This document shows, piece by piece, positions 8,825 through 18,800 of a stretch of DNA of 64,000 nucleotides (positions are counted from its first letter, which is position 1; every line of letters starts with the position of its first letter). The translations under genes and the position numbers were made by a program. The notes beneath the pieces were generated by a model. That model had not been told where the DNA came from, ran no database searches, and saw only the letters and a program-made list of their open reading frames with translations. Where the stretch lies: assembly GCF_030409525.1 (NCBI RefSeq), contig NZ_JAUFQB010000016.1, forward strand, positions 1 to 64,000. Reading direction: 5' to 3'. Source of the DNA: Kaistella yonginensis (lineage in GTDB: Bacteria; Bacteroidota; Bacteroidia; Flavobacteriales; Weeksellaceae).

Positions 8825-9496
8825 TTAGAGTAATGTTAAATATTTTTGTTTTATATAAGGTTTTATTTCATCATATGAAAAATTCACCTCGTAGGATTCA
8901 CCTCTATTTTTAGGGTTAGTAAATACAAATATCAAATTATATATATCTCCACTTTCATTCTCATTTATTTTGTAGTTAGAAAGGTTATCAAAATTAAGAG
9001 AAATTTTTATTTGATATATTTTTTCAAGTTTTTTTAAACAGGCTTTAATAAGATTTTTTTTGTTTTTAAACAATAAATTACTTATGTTTTTATCCTCTTT
9101 CAAATCAAAAGTAAAATACTTAGTATCTTCATAAGGAGAACCATACACTTGTAACGAAATAGACATATTTAATAAATTGTTTTTATTGAAATAAATTTCA
9201 TAATTCTCAAATCCATATTGTGACTCTTGTAGAGTTTTTTCGGATTTGTATTCTTTAAATAGTCTCTTTTTGTAGCTTAAACGGTCTTCATATTTTGTGA
9301 AAGTCTTATTATCAAAAAGATGATAAGCACTCTGTATTTCTTTATATATCAGAGGTTTATTTATTTTTAATTCTTGAAACTCAAAACATTGTCCTGACAA
9401 ACAGACCGTATCTTTTATAATCTCTATTTTTTGAGAGTAAACAAACAAAGGAAATGATAAGAAGCATATTTTTAGAAAACAAAGAAAAAATTTCAT
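8825..9496 (-). CDS. Exported protein, putative periplasmic immunity
   Basis: 223 residues with a cleavable-looking signal peptide (FFLCFLKICFLSFPLFVYSQ, cleavage after YS-Q). Two cysteines follow early in the mature protein (VCLSGQC), possibly a disulphide. The rest is charged with no family I recognise, and a C-terminal NFSYDEIKPYIKQKYLTLL. It starts 2 bp after the stop of the carrier-GH19 gene, so the two are co-translated. A periplasmic partner next to a peptidoglycan-type hydrolase is the expected layout for self-protection, which is the inferred role. Confidence 0.7.
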   Translation of the reverse strand: MKFFLCFLKICFLSFPLFVYSQKIEIIKDTVCLSGQCFEFQELKINKPLIYKEIQSAYHLFDNKTFTKYEDRLSYKKRLFKEYKSEKTLQESQYGFENYEIYFNKNNLLNMSISLQVYGSPYEDTKYFTFDLKEDKNISNLLFKNKKNLIKACLKKLEKIYQIKISLNFDNLSNYKINENESGDIYNLIFVFTNPKNRGESYEVNFSYDEIKPYIKQKYLTLL

Positions 9497-9498
9497 TC

Positions 9499-12456
9499 TT
9501 ATTTATTTTTTAAATATTCTTTGTGTCCTAAAATATCAAATGCAACTTTTGCATTAGCATAAAATTGTCTTCTTATTGGAAGACCATTGGTATCATATCG
9601 GTTAATCGCCTTAGAAACGGAATCTACATCATCAATATCAGCATATTCTTTAGCAGTTTTCTTATTATACTTTGTACCACCATTCCAAAACCAAATAGCT
9701 GACTGAGTTGCATATTTAGCGTCTTGAGAAACCATTAAATAATTACCTTTTAATGGTTCTATTTTTTCTTCAGTAAAATCTATTTTTCCACTATTATCAT
9801 CTGGAAATGGGTTTTCATTACGGTATTTCGAAAAGGTATTATAATTTGCTCTTCCTGTGATTTGTTTTAATCCACGTCCTTTAAATTTCCAACCATCCCT
9901 AGTTAATTCATTTCCATTTCCCAATCCTCTTGTGTCTCCTGTGTATGGAGCATAAGCTCTCGACATCAAAGGAACGCCAAAATAAGAGTGTTGCCTTATA
10001 AATATGCTATACTGTAAGATATTATTAGCATTAAAAACTTGCTTTACTAACTTATCTTTTTTATAAGTTCCATATAATTCTCCATCTATAATTAATGGTT
10101 TTACGGTAGATAATATGTTAGCCAATTCTCCGTTACTCTTTATCAATTCTTTATTATTATTGTCAACAATTTTAAAAATTAATGATAAATAATTTATGAG
10201 AGAATCAATGATAGTGGAATCTATTGTGATAAGACTATTACTAAAAATACCAAGTGTAATACTTGAAGAGTAGCTTTCGGATTCTTCAAACGTTGTAAAT
10301 CGACCAGACTCTAATGCAATTTGTGCAATGAAATGGGCTTTTCGCAGACAAGTATCCAATCCTAAATCTTTTCGATATTTATTCAAGTAAGGAAGAATAG
10401 ACGAAACTATATTATTTTGTTTTTCACTAAGTTCTTTAATACCTATTGTTTTACGTATTAATTCGGCAGTGAATTCTTCTGCACATCTTGGGCATTTTCC
10501 ATTTATTACTTCTTTCTCTGATTCAGCATCAGCAAAATCCTTCGAGCAGAATATAACCCCACCCATAGTATAAACAAAAACATCCGCAGTTGGTTCTAAG
10601 ACGGCAATATTTCCATTATCATCCAAGCCTTGTGCATTCAGTTTATATTTTCTGTAAGTTTTCCCGTCTATGTCTATTGCCGGATCGGGCGAGACATCCT
10701 CGAAGCCAATATATGTTGCGTGCTTGTCCGATAATCCTGTTATATTTTTTAATGTTTCCAACTCGTTTCGCGTGATGCCAAGGATAAAAAGACTTTCTTT
10801 ATTATTTGGATAGCCATTATAGGCAGAAACATCCAAAATTTTAACAGGCTCCACAGTGGCATTTTCTTGAATGATATCAGCCGTACAATACATATCCTTT
10901 TTCAGAAAAGACGTTTGGTTAAAATCACCTTCTAAATCAAAGCCATCATTAGCTCCTGTATCTGTGCTAACATAAAATTCTTCCGTACTTTCATTGGGGA
11001 AAAGCATTTGGGTGTGGAAAACCACACGATTATCATCAAAATTAGCTCCACAAATCACTACACCCGAAAAGTCTTCTCCACTTGGTAAACTTCCCTTCAA
11101 AAAAGAATAATTGGCATTTGAAGCTTGCTGAAATATATTATCGGCATCTCCCAAATTTGGAACATCCAAGGAAGCAAAAATAGTATTAAAAGTGGATTGG
11201 CTTTTTAGAGTCTTATTATGAAAATTGATATTATTCTCTTGTCTGTAATAGTACAGCTTAGCATAAAAAGCCACACTTTTCGTGCTGTTTACAGGCAATT
11301 TAAGCGCAATATCTTTGCTCCAATCTGTCGAATTCTCTTCCAATAATTTGGTGTCATCCAAAAAACAAGAGTTGTTAAAATTATCAAATAATTCTCTGTT
11401 TTCTGAAAATAAAATCGGTTTTAGATTGTCATCTATCCGCAAATTCAGATTGATTTGTTCTTTATTCAGAGCGTCAAGAATCAGGATTGGCCAAGAATGA
11501 GTTCCGTATTCGGAAGCTGAATTTTCTACTTTTATATTTTTATTATTTGAGTCTTTATAATTTTGATAAAAATTATAGGAATAGCCATTTTCACTCCTGA
11601 TATCAAGATAAACTTTGTTTTTGTTGTAGAATTTACTAAGTAAATCGTTGTACAGCTCTTCTTGTTTTTTGTTTTGAATGGTTTTAGTATCGCCCGAAAA
11701 AACAGAGATATTTACCCCAACATCATAATGTGAACCAAAAAAAGCACACGGATCCAAATATGATAATATGAGTTCCTGCTTTGCTCTTTTTTCAAAACCC
11801 GATAGATTGGAAACATCAATCGTGTGATTTTGTTTCCTCAAATATTCTAAATTGATTTGGTTGTCAAAAGACGGGTTTTCAAGATTATCACTTTCCAAAA
11901 TAATTTCAAACCCAATTTTTTTTGAATTTCCGAAATTCCCAATCCATTCTCCTTCTTTTACATATATTGGAAATGTAACCGACTGCGAATTATCAAAAAG
12001 TTTTTCAATCTCTATCGTATTTGATAACGTTTCATCATATCCAAAATCTTTCGGGACAGGATCTGGGTAATTGGGAAGATTAAAATTAATTCTAAATTCT
12101 TCTATGTCTTTCCATATCCTTTGTAGAAAAAAATTTTCAGGTACTTGTGATTTTGGAATAATTTGATCATTAATAAAAAGACTGTCTTTCGAAATCCCTC
12201 GATATACATAATATTTTACAGAACTGAATTGTATATTTAAACCTTTTGTTGGCTTTAAAATAACATTTACCAAACTTGAATCCGAATTTGATTGTTGTAC
12301 TATTATCATTCCATCTTGGCAGGCAAAAGTTTGGGCTTTAGCTGTTAATTGAAATTCAGAAGTTATTTTAAATAGCTTCGAATTCGAGCTATTGACCCCA
12401 GAACTATCTGCAATATTTTGTTCTATTAATTGGGTGTGATCTATGAAAAAATGCAT
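9499..12456 (-). CDS. Carrier domain fused to GH19 lytic domain
   Basis: 985 residues, no signal peptide. Residues ~1-640 are the carrier domain (IIVQQSNSDSSLVNVILKP, VKYYVYRGISKDSLF, AFFGSHYDVG, GYSYNFYQNY, RKYKLNAQGLDDNGNI, VIFCSKDFAD). A linker at ~650 carries CPRC. Residues ~700-985 are a glycoside hydrolase 19/endolysin-like domain: IAQIALESGRF with the likely acid Glu716, then KFKGRGLKQITGRANY at ~857-872, and QSAIWFWNGG near 920. Compared with ordinary GH19 proteins there is an insertion of roughly 90-100 residues between the Glu motif and the KGRG motif. Expected action is hydrolysis of the glycan chain of peptidoglycan or chitin. It is followed after 2 bp by an exported partner. The fusion shows directly that the carrier domain is joined to an effector. 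Confidence 0.85.
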   Translation of the reverse strand: MHFFIDHTQLIEQNIADSSGVNSSNSKLFKITSEFQLTAKAQTFACQDGMIIVQQSNSDSSLVNVILKPTKGLNIQFSSVKYYVYRGISKDSLFINDQIIPKSQVPENFFLQRIWKDIEEFRINFNLPNYPDPVPKDFGYDETLSNTIEIEKLFDNSQSVTFPIYVKEGEWIGNFGNSKKIGFEIILESDNLENPSFDNQINLEYLRKQNHTIDVSNLSGFEKRAKQELILSYLDPCAFFGSHYDVGVNISVFSGDTKTIQNKKQEELYNDLLSKFYNKNKVYLDIRSENGYSYNFYQNYKDSNNKNIKVENSASEYGTHSWPILILDALNKEQINLNLRIDDNLKPILFSENRELFDNFNNSCFLDDTKLLEENSTDWSKDIALKLPVNSTKSVAFYAKLYYYRQENNINFHNKTLKSQSTFNTIFASLDVPNLGDADNIFQQASNANYSFLKGSLPSGEDFSGVVICGANFDDNRVVFHTQMLFPNESTEEFYVSTDTGANDGFDLEGDFNQTSFLKKDMYCTADIIQENATVEPVKILDVSAYNGYPNNKESLFILGITRNELETLKNITGLSDKHATYIGFEDVSPDPAIDIDGKTYRKYKLNAQGLDDNGNIAVLEPTADVFVYTMGGVIFCSKDFADAESEKEVINGKCPRCAEEFTAELIRKTIGIKELSEKQNNIVSSILPYLNKYRKDLGLDTCLRKAHFIAQIALESGRFTTFEESESYSSSITLGIFSNSLITIDSTIIDSLINYLSLIFKIVDNNNKELIKSNGELANILSTVKPLIIDGELYGTYKKDKLVKQVFNANNILQYSIFIRQHSYFGVPLMSRAYAPYTGDTRGLGNGNELTRDGWKFKGRGLKQITGRANYNTFSKYRNENPFPDDNSGKIDFTEEKIEPLKGNYLMVSQDAKYATQSAIWFWNGGTKYNKKTAKEYADIDDVDSVSKAINRYDTNGLPIRRQFYANAKVAFDILGHKEYLKNK

Positions 12457-12507
12457 ATTTATTTGGATTTTTATATTTCTTTACTATTTCTATTAGCTCT
12501 TTCCTCA

Positions 12508-13491
12508 CTACATAAAATCCAAATATTGGTCTTTTACCCACCTAGATTCCATACTAATCTGCGACCAGCCGTTTTCTTGAGCATAGATAAAGACTTCCGT
12601 TCCTTTTGTAAGCGAACCTAATTTTGGAAAAGCAGTTCCACATCCGGAACGAACATTAAGAATATCCGTATTAACTAAAGCACGTTTTACCTCTTTTGTA
12701 TAATTAGCATACACCCAATGTTCTGCTGATGATGAAATCTTGTACCAATTGTTTTTTTCTTCATATACCCTTAAAACAGCACCTAAAAGTGCAGGTTCTC
12801 TTTCTTTAACTTTGGGCTTAGAAGAAGATGAACCCGTCCGAATATTGAGTATATCTGAAGTGACTGATACATACTTTAAAACTTTAGGCAAATATTCTAC
12901 AATGGGTTGAATATTTTGAGCAACTAATGGGATAAAATACTTGGCACAATCTTCTACTTTGTTACCACCAAAGAAATTGGTTCCAGGACAAGATTTGTTG
13001 TTTTTTGTTCCATTATTTCTAGCTCCTGTAGATAAATCATACCAATTATGGTAGACAATTGTATTGGTATTGGGTGTTAGACTGAACTTTTTACACAAAG
13101 CCGCTGTAATTTTGAGGACAGCCATTTTCTGAGCATCAGTCATCATATCTGCACCTTTATCAAAGTTGCCAATATTCTCAATACAAATGGCATTGGCATT
13201 ATTTCCAGTGATACAGGCGGGTGATTTTTCTATGCTTCGTCCAGTAAGCACTGTTCCGTCTGGAAAAATACTGAAATGCTGCCCAATATCCGCCCATCCA
13301 TTGACATTAACATGGGTGTTTTTCATACTTTTCTGCAATTCAAAATGATTATCTCCTTTGAAATGGATATAGGATGGAATATAAGTATGATGTTGCTGAA
13401 TGCGAAGAATAGTCCTTCCTATTTTTAAGTTAGCAATATACTTTTCAAACTCCGAAACAGTCATTTTTGTGAAGCCATATTTCGTTTCCAT
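12508..13491 (-). CDS. N-acetylmuramoyl-L-alanine amidase with two SH3b domains
   Basis: 327 residues, no signal peptide. Residues ~15-190 are an Amidase_2/PGRP-type zinc amidase: candidate metal ligands His34 or His35 (QQHHTYIPS), His148 (IVYHNWYD) and Cys168 (KSCPG), plus the family features GQHFSIFPDGTVLTGRS and AICIENIGNFD. Two bacterial SH3 domains follow (about 206-265 and 270-327: SDILNIRTGSS and TDILNVRSGCG), usually cell-wall binding. The expected reaction is cleavage between muramic acid and the stem peptide. It lies 7 bp after the patatin gene and 51 bp before the carrier-GH19 gene, so wall hydrolases cluster in the operon. The second SH3b domain is duplicated at 8298-8490. Lack of a signal peptide fits delivery by a non-Sec route or release on lysis. 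Confidence 0.88.
   Translation of the reverse strand: METKYGFTKMTVSEFEKYIANLKIGRTILRIQQHHTYIPSYIHFKGDNHFELQKSMKNTHVNVNGWADIGQHFSIFPDGTVLTGRSIEKSPACITGNNANAICIENIGNFDKGADMMTDAQKMAVLKITAALCKKFSLTPNTNTIVYHNWYDLSTGARNNGTKNNKSCPGTNFFGGNKVEDCAKYFIPLVAQNIQPIVEYLPKVLKYVSVTSDILNIRTGSSSSKPKVKEREPALLGAVLRVYEEKNNWYKISSSAEHWVYANYTKEVKRALVNTDILNVRSGCGTAFPKLGSLTKGTEVFIYAQENGWSQISMESRWVKDQYLDFM
12513..12705 (-). repeat. 193-bp SH3b repeat, copy 2
   Basis: The 3' end of the amidase gene; one difference from 8298-8490. Immediately beyond 12705 the two copies diverge completely, so the duplicated unit is just the second SH3b domain. Confidence 0.9.
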
Positions 13492-13498
13492 ATTACAG

Positions 13499-15268
13499 TT
13501 ATCTTAATAGTTTATTTTTATATAATTCTTCAATGATAATATTGGTAATTTTATTTGAAATTGTTTTTGCAATAAACCTACTCCCGACTGTTTTCATAAA
13601 AGTATATCCCAATATTTTCCATATTTTAACTTTAATATTTTTAATGAAAAGCAGATCATTTCGTTTTTTTATTATTGGAATAGTTGCATTGTTATCCATT
13701 TTTCGAAGATAATCATACGAAACATCTACAATAGTTTTTATCCTTTTATTTAAAATTTTTTCCAAAGGAAGTATATTCTCACTGTAGTTTATAGAAGGAA
13801 AAGTTAAGCCATTGGTATTGTTTTCATTGGTATAAGGATAAAAACGCATTCTGCCATTTTCTATTTGTTTTGATTCAATTCTAAAATCAGGTATAATTGG
13901 AATCATTATTTTTTTTGTATTGGAATCCACAAAAGCATATTTTTCCTTCAAAGAATCATTCCACTGTGCTACAGAAGGGTGATGATCTTCTTCTAAATGA
14001 AAATAATGTCGTAAAAAACTTTGACAATTTTTCCTTCCCAGCATAAAATCATGAACGCGAAAATCCCTATTGATAAAACCAGCAAATCCTGATAAAGAAC
14101 CACAAGCAATGGTATTTTTTAAAGGCTTGTTATTTTCGTCATATCGGGTAGGCCAAATCATATTCTTATCAGTATTATCATCAAACATATCCGTGACATC
14201 ATTTTCTTTAAAAGACGCTTGATTGCGCAAAGTGGAAATCAGTTGTGGAATCGTATGAAACAAATCTTCTTTTATCTCTTTTATCTTAAATGGATTAGCA
14301 GAAATATAATTGGGAAAAGGATCAATCATGATAAGTTTATAGTTTTTATTAAACTCTTTACCAATGACCCTTAATGCTTCTGCAATAGGTTCATTATTTG
14401 TCAAACCACCATCTACTGCAGTAAAACTGTAATTTTCATCAATTCTTGGAATAAATTTAAATTCATTTCCAAATATTCTTTTAAGATTACCAATAATATA
14501 ATCTTTAGGGATTTTTTCAAAACTAATACTTTTCAGCCCTAACGGAAAAGCACCACTTGCTCTTGCACATTTCAAAAAAAAACGTAAAGATTCTTCATCA
14601 TTTAAATCAAGATCAAGCTTAGAAGTATCTCCGTTAATCTTATTATTTTGAAAATAAGCAAATCCTTTATGATAAGACATTGTGTGTGCTACTCTTCTTT
14701 GATCAGAGTCAAAATAAAGATCAATCGGAATTCCCTTCAGATTGCTTAAAGTAAATAAAACATCTAAATTGGGGTTAATAAAAGTCGGAAGAATATTGAT
14801 TTGAATGGATTTTGATTTTAATACAATTTTATCAATCAGTTGATCCATAAACCGCACATTCAGTAAAGAATCTAATTTCCCGTTTTCTATATCTTCTAAT
14901 GAAAGAAGATATTCGCAAATATCTTCTTCCTCTTTTAAACCAAAATTAACCCATGTATCAAATAAAATATTATTTTTAGCTTCTGCAGAATTGGGATCAG
15001 TCACTTCTTTTATGGAGACTTTTGCAAGACCAATCAATGAAACAGCTGCTGCTATACTGCCCGCTGATGCCCCAGTAAAAACATCAATAATTACATTTGG
15101 TTTTGGAATATTAACAGGATCAGCTTTATACTTTTCTTCCCAAAGAAACAAGGTATTAAAGAGATAATCTAGTACACCAGCTGTATATGCACCAGCACTT
15201 ACTGCGCCTGCCAAAACAAGTCCTATATGTATTTTTTCTTCTGTCGATTCTTTAGAATTTTTCACCAT
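13499..15268 (-). CDS. Patatin-like phospholipase
   Basis: 589 residues. N-terminal patatin domain: glycine-rich oxyanion region GLVLAGAVSAGAYTAGVLDY (16-35), nucleophile elbow DVFTGASAGS with Ser68, and catalytic dyad Asp286 in VDGGLTNNEP. This is a serine acyl hydrolase expected to act on membrane lipids. The C-terminal ~270 residues contain no recognised domain; a hydrophobic/basic end (WKILGYTFMKTVGSRFIAKT) could bind membrane. No signal peptide. The gene is 18 bp downstream of the fibre-like gene 15287-15868 and 7 bp upstream of the amidase. Its place among lytic enzymes suggests an effector, though a housekeeping or defence phospholipase is possible. Confidence 0.85.
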   Translation of the reverse strand: MVKNSKESTEEKIHIGLVLAGAVSAGAYTAGVLDYLFNTLFLWEEKYKADPVNIPKPNVIIDVFTGASAGSIAAAVSLIGLAKVSIKEVTDPNSAEAKNNILFDTWVNFGLKEEEDICEYLLSLEDIENGKLDSLLNVRFMDQLIDKIVLKSKSIQINILPTFINPNLDVLFTLSNLKGIPIDLYFDSDQRRVAHTMSYHKGFAYFQNNKINGDTSKLDLDLNDEESLRFFLKCARASGAFPLGLKSISFEKIPKDYIIGNLKRIFGNEFKFIPRIDENYSFTAVDGGLTNNEPIAEALRVIGKEFNKNYKLIMIDPFPNYISANPFKIKEIKEDLFHTIPQLISTLRNQASFKENDVTDMFDDNTDKNMIWPTRYDENNKPLKNTIACGSLSGFAGFINRDFRVHDFMLGRKNCQSFLRHYFHLEEDHHPSVAQWNDSLKEKYAFVDSNTKKIMIPIIPDFRIESKQIENGRMRFYPYTNENNTNGLTFPSINYSENILPLEKILNKRIKTIVDVSYDYLRKMDNNATIPIIKKRNDLLFIKNIKVKIWKILGYTFMKTVGSRFIAKTISNKITNIIIEELYKNKLLR

Positions 15269-15286
15269 ACAAAATCAATAAAACTT

Positions 15287-15868
15287 CTATGGGGTTATTA
15301 CAGGTGGATTCGATAAAATAGGTAATTCCTCCTCTATTATTTCATTATAAACCCTAATCTCTATAGGAAGTTGTTGGAAAGAAATAGCTGCATTAGGCAA
15401 TTCCATACCCGGATCTACAATAACAGGTCCCCCTTCTAAATCTCCAGGATCTTTAGTATTGGTTTCAATTGCTTCACAGTATAACACCAACTCTGTACTA
15501 GTAGATTCATTTAATGAGAAAACAACCTTATCAAATCCGCATGTATCACTTAAAATACCTATGTTAATAAATATTCTATCTAAATTAAATTCATAAATAG
15601 TATCGGTCGAAGTAATGGATATACGGTTGTCTTGTATACGAAATTGTAAATTGGTTAGTGTATTTTCTAACAAAGTATGCGTTATAATTGGTCTGCCTAA
15701 TCCAGAACCATCGCAGTTCAAAAGTAAAGAAATACTTAAATATGGCTTCTCCTCTCTTTGTGCTATTTCTGAAACAAGAGCTAAACTATCTATTAGATTC
15801 GCGAAATTTGATTGTGTTGGGCGTTTTCCTGTTTGAAAATAACTTTTAAGTGTGTCTCGTATTGTCAT
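15287..15868 (-). CDS. Small phage-fibre-like protein
   Basis: 193 residues. The N-terminus TIRDTLKSYFQTGKRPTQSN-FANLIDSLA resembles, from memory, the opening segment of Bacteroidota phage and prophage fibre-type proteins. The rest is beta-strand-like and ends proline-rich (SNPPVITP). No signal peptide or membrane segment. It sits between two very large proteins and the hydrolases, with gaps of 11 and 18 bp. This may be a structural or attachment component of the putative delivery apparatus; evidence is limited to the N-terminal similarity and context. Confidence 0.6.
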   Translation of the reverse strand: MTIRDTLKSYFQTGKRPTQSNFANLIDSLALVSEIAQREEKPYLSISLLLNCDGSGLGRPIITHTLLENTLTNLQFRIQDNRISITSTDTIYEFNLDRIFINIGILSDTCGFDKVVFSLNESTSTELVLYCEAIETNTKDPGDLEGGPVIVDPGMELPNAAISFQQLPIEIRVYNEIIEEELPILSNPPVITP

Positions 15869-15879
15869 GATTGTATATT

Positions 15880-18800
15880 TTATTTAATGATGAATGTTTT
15901 TTCGATAATCATTCCATTGGAAGTTCCGTTGGAAGAGATTCCCTGAAGGTCGTTCCAGATGTCATCTGTAAAGAGAGTTAATATATTTTCTTCTATGCTG
16001 AACATATTTGATGTGTTCTCTACAACTACTTTAAAATGATAATACTTGCGGTTCCCGTTTTCATCAAAGAGTAATAATTGCAGATATTCGGGATCTAATG
16101 TATCGAGAGCAATCGCGATTTTTCCATCAGCAATATCTATAATTTCCTTATTTTCCCAAACCTCTTGGTTAGGAGCAGGATTAGAATTATAAACCTGTAG
16201 CTGTATTTTATCATTAGTTGAATTCACGATACATCTTGCTATTTCTTTCCAGTTTCCTTGGGAAGACATGGAATATAAATGATAAATTCCTTTGTAGCAC
16301 GTGGTATTCCATTCGAGTGTAACATGGTTTACATAATCTTCATTCATCGGTCGGATTCCGGAACTTTCAATCACCGGCGCATCAGGATTGCTGGTTTCCG
16401 TAAGCAACAATACCAATATTTTTGAAGCTTGTGATGGGACATAATCTGTAATAATAATTGGTGTACCATCTGTATTAGGAAGAGGATCTGCGTACTGAAT
16501 TTCTTTTTCAACAGTAACTCTGTAAAACAGGGTATCACCAAATGGAATCTGATCAAAATCTTCCAAACTATCATTAATGTTCCATGTACCCATTTCAGAA
16601 ATTTCTATATCGGAAATTTCTAATTGCTCAACTTGTTTCATTGAAAGAATAGATTCAGCATCTAACCTATTTTCTGCACGATAAAGATTAATTTTCTTTA
16701 TGCTGGCAATTTCAGGATATGACTGAACTTCGATTTTAATCTTGGGCTGAATTCCTAAAACTTTATTTTCCAAAACAGTTAGTCCACTTAAAATTTTAGG
16801 TGCTTCAGCAGGATTAGAATCAACTAATTTCACAGGACCAAGAACAGGACTTAAGTCACTCATAGTCATTTGTGATCCTATTTCTCGGGAAGCATAGAAG
16901 TAAAGATTGTTTGTCGTACCATTCAATGTGAAATCAGTGAACAGTGTTATGTTCTCAGCTTTATCCATAATAGTCATCATTGGAGCCATATCAAAAACAG
17001 GATCTTGATTTGGATCTAAACCAGGTTTTAATAGATAACCCGAGTCGTCACGAACCCTTTGTTTTTTATTAAGTGGCAAATAGGAAAGATTCTGTTGTGG
17101 ATGCTGAAATGTTTTAATATGTTGATATATTATTGGAATTTCTGTAAGAGGAACAAAAGTATATTCCACAACTTCCCTAACAAAATCAATAAGTAGAGTT
17201 CCATCTCCATCCACTCCTTCGATGATTGAGGTATTCAGTTTCATTGTTCCGAGAGGGGTTTCCTCAAAATCTATCAAATCATCATTTGTTCCAAAGGCTT
17301 CATTGTGAGATTTTATAAATTTGTTAATTCCCTCAAAAAATTCTTTTTTGTCAGGAAGAGGAAATGCATAAGGGAGAATCGGAGATGGGTTATCCTCATC
17401 CGAAACTACTTCAGGATAAGGTTTATATACTCCAGGCATAGAACCATCTTCATGATTAAATGCTCCCAAATATTTATAATCAAAGAAATTATTCCAACGA
17501 TTGGCAAGAAATTCTTCCTTATTTCCACCTAATGATGCCAAACTTTCATAGATTTCTTTTACTTTTTCAGACTCATATAGTGCTGACAATAAAGCATTAT
17601 TATCGGTTCTGCAAAACTGAACTCCGTATGGTTTTTGCTGAAATTTAGTCGTAAAACTATAAGTCGCTTTACCATAAAAATCAGGGCGAGTGGCATATAA
17701 ACTTCCAATTGGTTGCTCTGGCGGTTGAGGATCAATAATTTTTTGACCTAGAATAATACTTGGAGCAGAAAATTTAGATTTATAAGGAATGTTGTCCATT
17801 TCCCTATTATTTTCATCCACAGAGCGAAAACCAAATATAGACTGTTTGATAAGATGATCCCCAGTTGGCAATATTGAATCCTTTGTTAAATCATGCAAAT
17901 CATTTTTATACAGGTACAGAAAATAGGACGGATAGTAATTTATACTTATGTCACTTCCTGTTTGGATTTGCTCATTTGGTAAATTATTTACAGGATTACC
18001 ATTCTCATCAAACTTAAATTCACTATCATAAACATATAATATATAGGAACTTTTTCCCAACCGTTGTGTTCTTATTACTTTAAAAACATCTCGCGATTTT
18101 ATAAAAGTATTTCCAACAACATTTTTATTTCTGAAAGCTCTTACATAACCATTATTCAATTCGTAAAATCCTTGATCTGTAATGCCTAAAGACTCTCCAA
18201 ATCCAAAATTCCTAATTATAATTTCATACATTCCCATATGAACGCCGCTTTCGGGATATTGTCTAATTTCAGCTTCCGTCCAAAAACCTCTGGATTTTTC
18301 CAGATACTTTTGCACACTTCCATTTTCCGAAGTTGAAGTAATAATTTCTCTTTTAATTATCGGAAAATTCAAAGGAACGGTAAATAAATTTGGATATTTA
18401 TTGCCCCAAACTATAGTTGACTGCATGTTTTCCATCACTACAAACAGATCATTTCCTGAAGTTGTGGGCAGTGTTAATGAAGTGAAATTTACTGCAATGG
18501 TGCCACCTGATAGAATTGCTTGGCTTACTTCTTCTTTGTACACCGTAAACTTTAATCCATTAGTATCATATTCTACATTTTTGATTACATAGGTTTTATT
18601 ATTTACTAAGAAAATTGACCCAATAAAATTTTCGAATGTCGTACCCTGGGGAAGAATAGATAAAAGATCTTCATTCGTACTTGCTAAATGATACTTCATG
18701 GTTTTGAAAACTGCACATAGTTTGTCTTTAGGATCTGCTTTTATTTCAAACAATCGTGCAGAAATACTCTTTGGCGTTTCTTTCCTGTAATACGTTTCGA

